A stretch of 64,000 bases of DNA, from positions 620,001-684,000 of the forward strand of contig CP107851.1 in the NCBI GenBank assembly GCA_036013505.1. The letters run 5' to 3'. The stretch's first letter is position 1, and every line of letters begins with the position of its first letter. The notes below the pieces were generated by a model. That model saw only the letters and a list, made by a program, of their open reading frames with translations, was not told the origin of the DNA and did no database searches. The position numbers and the translations under genes are program-made. The stretch comes from Streptomyces sp. NBC_00510 (GTDB lineage Bacteria > Actinomycetota > Actinomycetes > Streptomycetales > Streptomycetaceae). Positions 60,190 to 64,000 of this stretch are shown one piece after another.

Positions 60190-60689
60190 GACTGGCATTC
60201 CTTGGAGGTGTCGGTTGTCGGCCAGGCCTTATTCGGCCGGGCTACGTCAATGGAAGGTTTGCGCGTGCCGGTGGTGCGGGCGCGCTCGATGGCGTCGGTC
60301 AGGCGCGCCGGGACCACGGCGTCGGGCGCCATGCTGGCGCCAGCGGCCCAGGTCCCGGGCGAGCCGGGAGGACAGGCGGGCGCCGTTGCCGCCCATGGCG
60401 TGACCGAGGTCGGCGGGCACGTCGTCACCCCCGCACGACTCCGGTACCCGGAGGGTGCGGACAGCGGTGTCCGCGCCCCAGCCGCCGGCCAGGAGGCAAT
60501 TGGCGACTTGCATCAGGGGCCCTCACGGTCGTTGTACGCGGCTGCGGCGGCCCGCGCCGAACCCTGTCGCGATGTGCTGACGTCGCGGAGTTCGAACGCC
60601 GGCGACGCCTTGATCGCCGGGATGTGTAGATGGAGGCCTGGTACGGGCCCCTCCGCCGAACCGGGTCATGCCCCCTCCATTCTAACTCG
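60190..60689. other. gap upstream of the MFS gene
   Basis: About 500 bases. A minus-strand frame (60247-60513: LLAGGWGADTAVRTLRVPES) and its neighbours show some protein-like stretches in different frames, possibly decayed coding sequence, but no family can be assigned. Confidence 0.35.
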
Positions 60690-60699
60690 AACGATCGTT
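60690..60699. promoter_or_regulatory. AACGATCGTT palindrome, probable TetR operator
   Basis: AACGATCGTT sits in an AT-rich patch (60680-60715) just downstream of the TetR gene and upstream of the MFS gene. A related half, GAACGATCGG, occurs at 61377-61386, just before the TetR start. Two occurrences flanking the regulator suggest its operator. Confidence 0.5.
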
Positions 60700-60770
60700 A
60701 AATTAAGCACCCATAAAGAAGCTTTGCTGTCATGCGGCGCCAGGACCGGTCGGAACCTGGCGCTGCGCGC

Positions 60771-61352
60771 TCAGCGAAGGCAGTTCAGGGCGACCTCCGC
60801 GGCCCGCGTAAGCGCGGCCCGATCCGGATTTATGGCACCCATGACCCGCAGGCCCTGGAAGGTCATGGCGAAAAATCCGGCGAGGTCTGCGGCGCTCTGG
60901 TCGGCCGGGATCTCGCCCCGTCCCTGGGCCTCGGCAATGGCCTCGAAGAGTGTGAGCTCAAGCAACTGCGTCGTTGCGCGAAGCCGCTCGGCCACCTGCG
61001 CATCGCTGTGCGCACGCTCCATCGCCGCCCCCACGATCAGGCATGACGCCTGGCCGGGACCGCAGGTCACTTCGTCGATCACTGCTGCGAAAGCCGCTCG
61101 GATCGTCTCCCGCGCGTCACCGCCGGCGCGCAGCATCTCGATGAACGGCAGCGCGTAGCGCCGCCGGTACAAGTCCAGTGCAGCCAGGTAGAGACCTTCC
61201 TTGCTGCCGAAGGCCGCATAGATCGAACCACTGCCGATCTCCATGGCCTTCGCCAGATCACGCACGGAGGTGCCACCGTACCCGGAACGCCGGAACTCCT
61301 GCATCGCCGCGGTGACGGCGGCCTCGGTGTCGAACTCGCGGGTGCGTGCCAT
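60771..61352 (-). CDS. TetR family transcriptional regulator
   Basis: A 193-aa repressor: MARTREFDTEAAVTAAMQEF, RRSGYGGTSVRDLAKAMEIG and SGSIYAAFGSKEGLYLAALD form the HTH (residues 8-55). The C-terminal domain (CLIVGAAMERAHSDAQVAER, FFAMTFQGLRVMGAINPDRA) matches the TetR_C group found with reductases and MFS pumps. ATG 61352 is preferred over an upstream extension. Between an MFS gene and a decayed quinone oxidoreductase, both on the same strand or adjacent, it may have regulated either. Confidence 0.92.
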   Translation of the reverse strand: MARTREFDTEAAVTAAMQEFRRSGYGGTSVRDLAKAMEIGSGSIYAAFGSKEGLYLAALDLYRRRYALPFIEMLRAGGDARETIRAAFAAVIDEVTCGPGQASCLIVGAAMERAHSDAQVAERLRATTQLLELTLFEAIAEAQGRGEIPADQSAADLAGFFAMTFQGLRVMGAINPDRAALTRAAEVALNCLR

Positions 61353-61419
61353 ATACCCGACCGTACCTATTGATGGAACGATCGGCAAATAAATGTGGGG
61401 GTCCTGCGAAGCCGCTGGT

Positions 61420-61855
61420 CATCGCCGACTGCTGCAAGATAAGCCTTGGACACCTCGGAACGACAGCGGCGCGAGACCGTGGGTGCCCAGCCGAGGGCGC
61501 TCACCACGTGCCCGGTGTAGATGCGCGCGGCGGTGAAGGACGCGTCGAGCGTTTCTCCGCCGACGGTGTCGTAGACGATGTCGAAGCCCTGCCTGCCGGT
61601 GTGCTCGGCGACGTACGCCTCGGCCGACGTGGACGTGTAACACCACGGGAAGTGCCGCGGCCTGACGCCTCGTCAGCGCCGGAGGTTTACGGGCCAGACG
61701 ACGGGCGTCCACCGCCGCGTACTCGGCGAGGGAGCCCTGCACCAGTTGTTCGCAGGGATCGTCACCGGCCGCCAGGGCGGCGGCGCACAGCTTGCCCCGC
61801 CAGGAGTCGTCGACCCGGCGCAGATACGCGGCGCCCAGCCCCTCAGCCGTCCGTT
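61420..61855 (-). pseudogene. decayed quinone oxidoreductase / medium-chain dehydrogenase
   Basis: Fragments of an MDR-family NADPH:quinone reductase lie in different minus-strand frames. Near 61740 is VQGSLAEYAAVDARRLARKP, PALTRRQAAALPVV (the segment before the Rossmann domain). After a deletion that removes the G-G-A-G-G-V-G cofactor loop, STSAEAYVAEHTGRQGFDIV, YDTVGGETLDASFTAARIYT and GHVVSALGWAP appear in another frame (61630-61480). No intact ORF remains. Confidence 0.75.
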
Positions 61856-61865
61856 ACTTACTTTT

Positions 61866-61880
61866 CATTAGTGACTAATG
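61866..61880. promoter_or_regulatory. CATTAGT-G-ACTAATG operator-like palindrome
   Basis: A perfect seven-base inverted repeat in an AT-rich patch (61855-61885) beside the decayed quinone oxidoreductase. It resembles operators of HxlR/MarR-type regulators in quinone-reductase loci; no such regulator is intact here. Confidence 0.55.
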
Positions 61881-62247
61881 TTCCTCTTGGCCACCAAAGG
61901 CGACGGCCGCACCATGGAACGCATGACCGAGCACATCCGGCCCTCACCGGCCGACAGCCCGTCCGCCGTCGCTGACGCAACGGCTGGTCGTCGTGGCTGC
62001 CGTCCGCATGACGGCGGGGGACGGGCCGACGGTGAACGCATCCAGGTCCCGGTGACGGCTCGGTCTGCGCAAGCCATCTCACGTGCCCACCGCACTTCTG
62101 CCGTGTGGCACCGCCGGGGTGCCGGTCGTCGCTGACAAGGCCCGATCGTGGCCCCTGCGGCAGTTTCATCCCGGGCGCGGCCGCGCCCAAGCATGCGGTC
62201 AACGTCGGTACGGCCCCATGGCCGTCCCAACACAAGGAGGAAAGACG
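61881..62247. other. no intact gene
   Basis: About 370 bases. A frame from ATG 61914 (MERMTEHIRPSPADSPSAVA) may be the stub of a lost regulator, but it degrades quickly. The end holds the ribosome binding site of the VOC gene. Confidence 0.4.
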
Positions 62248-62850
62248 ATGGCGTCTCCTGCCAAGCTCGCACATGTGGTCCTTCGGACGCAGCACCTGAA
62301 GGAAATGCGGGAATGGTATGTGACCGTGCTCGACGGCAAGGTCATGCACGAGGACCCGGCTTCGGCCTTCATCACCTACGACGACGAGCACCACCGAATC
62401 GCGCTGGCCAACATGGCCGACCTGGAGAACCCCGATCAGGCCGAGCCGGTCCGGCCCATCGTGAAGCGGGAGAAACCCGCCCCCGTCACCGCGGACACCG
62501 ACATCTTCCAGGCGCTCGCCGGTCCTGCCACGGGGCTGTTCCACATCGCCTTCACCTACGACACGATCCTGGAACTGCTGGGCACCTACGAGCGGCTGGC
62601 CGCCGCCGAGATCTGGCCGGTCCTGGCGATGAACCACGGCGTGACCACCTCGATGTACTACCGGGACCCCGAGGACAACCTGGTGGAACTGCAGATCGAC
62701 AACTTCGCCACGGCAGAAGAGGCCGAGGACTTCATGCAGGGCGAGGTCTGGCTCCGCCGCCCCGGCGGTGCCCCCATCGACCTCGACGGCCTGGTAAAGC
62801 GCTTCCGGGCAGGCGAGTCCTTCGAGGACCTGGTCAAGCCGACCTGGTGA
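62248..62850 (+). CDS. VOC family protein, extradiol dioxygenase-like
   Basis: A 200-aa vicinal-oxygen-chelate protein with two beta-alpha-beta-beta-beta units. The 2-His-1-carboxylate metal site is visible as His9 (KLAHVVL), His99 (GLFHIAF) and Glu147 (NLVELQI). The pattern MREWYVTVLDGKVMHEDPAS and SMYYRDPEDNLVELQID is close to biphenyl-diol/catechol 2,3-dioxygenase-like proteins, so oxidative ring cleavage is possible but unproven. A strong AAGGAGGAAA precedes ATG 62248. It is followed 300 bases later by an FAD oxidoreductase gene on the same strand. Confidence 0.9.
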   Translation: MASPAKLAHVVLRTQHLKEMREWYVTVLDGKVMHEDPASAFITYDDEHHRIALANMADLENPDQAEPVRPIVKREKPAPVTADTDIFQALAGPATGLFHIAFTYDTILELLGTYERLAAAEIWPVLAMNHGVTTSMYYRDPEDNLVELQIDNFATAEEAEDFMQGEVWLRRPGGAPIDLDGLVKRFRAGESFEDLVKPTW

Positions 62851-63149
62851 CCTCCTGAAAGCACCTGCCTCTCGTCTTCGTGCGGGTACACGAGCGGCAG
62901 GTTGCCCGCGGCGACCCTCGCGCGGGCCCTGGCTGGTGTGGCGGACGATCCGGACGGACAGCCGCCCGCCGCACCAGCCTCCCCCTCCCCTGTCACCGAT
63001 GGCCCCAGCGGAATGTCGTGTGTCGACGACTGTCGCCGCAGCTCGTGGAGCTGTGCAACGCGACATCACGCGGTGGCTCTCGGTCGTGCCCGCTGCCGCA
63101 GCGAGGAAACCAACTCCTGCTCGCAATGCCCGAATTGGAGAAGCAGCTC
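62851..63149. other. spacer before FAD oxidoreductase
   Basis: About 300 bases with no supported gene. GGAGAAG at 63137-63143 is the ribosome binding site of the next gene. Confidence 0.45.
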
Positions 63150-64000
63150 ATGCCCCAGGAATCCGAAAACCGCCCCAGCGTCGTTGTGATCGGAGGCGGC
63201 TATGCCGGCACCCGTGCGGCCCGGGAGCTGGACGACATCGCCGACGTCATCCTTGTCGAGCCGCGCGACTCCTTCCGCCACAACATCGGTGCACTGCGCG
63301 CGACGGTGCAGCCGGACTGGGCGCACAACATCTTCATGTCCTACGAACGTCTGCTCACCCGGGGCAAAGTGGTGCACGAGCGGGCCGTACGGGTCGAGCC
63401 CGGCCACGTCGAGCTGGCTTCGGGTCAGGTCCTGCGTCCGGACTTCCTGGTGCTGGCCACCGGATCGCGGTACCCCTTCCCGGCCAAGGACGGGGAGGAG
63501 AGCAGCGAAAGGTCCAAGGACAACTACGCCAGGACCGCCAAGGAGCTGGAGCGGGCGAACCACGCGGTGATCCTGGGTGCGGGTGCGGTCGGTATCGAGA
63601 TGGTCGGTGAGATCCTGGCGCAGTGGCCGGGCAAGAGGGTCACTCTTCTCGATCCTTCCTCGGACGTGCTCGGCGGCACCTACCCGGAAAAGCTGCGGAC
63701 GGCACTGCGGAAGATGATCACCGAGGCCGGAGTGGACCTGCGCCTGGACGAGGGCTTGACGGAACTGCCCGAGGCGCCGGCCGGGGTGGTGGCGCCGTTC
63801 ACGGCGCAGACCACCACGGGCCGAACGATTGAGGCGGACCTGTGGCTGCGCTGTTTCGGCGGGTCGGTGCCCTCCGATTATCTCGCCGGGAGCCTGACCG
63901 GGGCGCGAAACACCTCGGGGACCGTGCGGGTGGGCGACGACATGCGGGTCGAGAGGCACGAGACCGTGTACGCGGTGGGCGACATCGCCGATCTCGGCCT
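63150..64000 (+). CDS. FAD/NAD(P)-dependent oxidoreductase, 3' end outside window
   Basis: The first ~283 residues of a two-Rossmann flavoprotein. The FAD-binding motif is VVVIGGGYAGTRAARELDDI (residues 11-30), then SFRHNIGALRATVQPDWAH, LVLATGSRYPFPAK, a second dinucleotide motif AVILGAGAVGIEMVGEILAQ, and YAVGDIADLG near the window end. This matches the AIFM2/FSP1- and NDH-2-like group that reduces quinones with NAD(P)H. ATG 63150 has GGAGAAG eight bases upstream; ATG 63126 is in frame. The gene continues past base 64000. Confidence 0.9.
   Translation, partial: MPQESENRPSVVVIGGGYAGTRAARELDDIADVILVEPRDSFRHNIGALRATVQPDWAHNIFMSYERLLTRGKVVHERAVRVEPGHVELASGQVLRPDFLVLATGSRYPFPAKDGEESSERSKDNYARTAKELERANHAVILGAGAVGIEMVGEILAQWPGKRVTLLDPSSDVLGGTYPEKLRTALRKMITEAGVDLRLDEGLTELPEAPAGVVAPFTAQTTTGRTIEADLWLRCFGGSVPSDYLAGSLTGARNTSGTVRVGDDMRVERHETVYAVGDIADLG

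Noticed and set aside
60247..60513. 88-codon minus-strand ORF upstream of the MFS gene
   Set aside because: Its second half is Arg/His-rich shadow-like sequence; at most a decayed gene, with no identifiable family.

Overview
The window is high-GC DNA with strongly GC3-biased codon use, frequent GTG/TTG starts and purine-rich ribosome binding sites. The gene families point to a Streptomyces or close actinomycete: MbtH plus NRPS remnants, DUF427, DUF4259, DUF4331, a CGNR zinc finger, a dual-HTH GbsR/MarR-like regulator, a SpoIIE-type phosphatase, multidomain secreted S8 and S53 proteases, and a homologue of the Streptomyces K15 DD-transpeptidase. Many eroded genes and no housekeeping operon apart from one initiator tRNA suggest an accessory chromosomal region.

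Layout. 1-7 kb: the end of a HEAT-repeat gene, a DUF4259 gene, then the debris of an NRPS locus (MbtH, a truncated condensation domain, a type II thioesterase), followed by a divergent metallo-beta-lactamase-fold hydrolase/CGNR regulator pair. 7-15 kb: two NUDIX hydrolases and a 1549-aa secreted GH78 alpha-L-rhamnosidase with a LacI-type operator upstream. 15-21 kb: a DUF427 protein; a module of dual-HTH regulator, DUF4097 protein and alpha/beta hydrolase with TTGC..GCAA palindromes between; then a truncated MMPL transporter and a doubly frameshifted AbiEii-like nucleotidyltransferase. 21-33 kb: a large secreted S8 protease, a TnpB/IS605 relic, a divergent SDR/Rrf2 pair with a clear operator, a superinfection-immunity-like membrane protein, a PP2C phosphatase and a divergent LysR/DUF4331 pair.

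33-55 kb is dominated by secreted proteolysis: a second large S8 protease, then three paralogous ~1,390-aa S53 (sedolisin-like) proteases with regulatory-like beta domains and kelch repeats. Between them lie an RHH antitoxin/Fic-like toxin pair, a K15-like DD-transpeptidase with a structured leader, and an initiator tRNA with an extra base in its T stem. 55-64 kb: MFS+TetR with a 46-bp palindromic operator, a possible decayed type I-E CRISPR remnant, a second MFS transporter with another TetR gene, a decayed quinone oxidoreductase, a VOC dioxygenase-like protein, and an FAD oxidoreductase that runs off the end.

Functionally the intact genes fall into extracellular degradation (rhamnosidase and five giant proteases), small regulator/effector pairs with visible operators, and efflux. 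The eroded NRPS, MMPL, nucleotidyltransferase, TnpB, quinone reductase and CRISPR remains mark repeated gain and loss. No complete novel system was identified with certainty; the best candidates are the triplicated S53-kelch proteases, the DUF4097/dual-HTH module, and the toxin-antitoxin pair with a non-canonical Fic motif.
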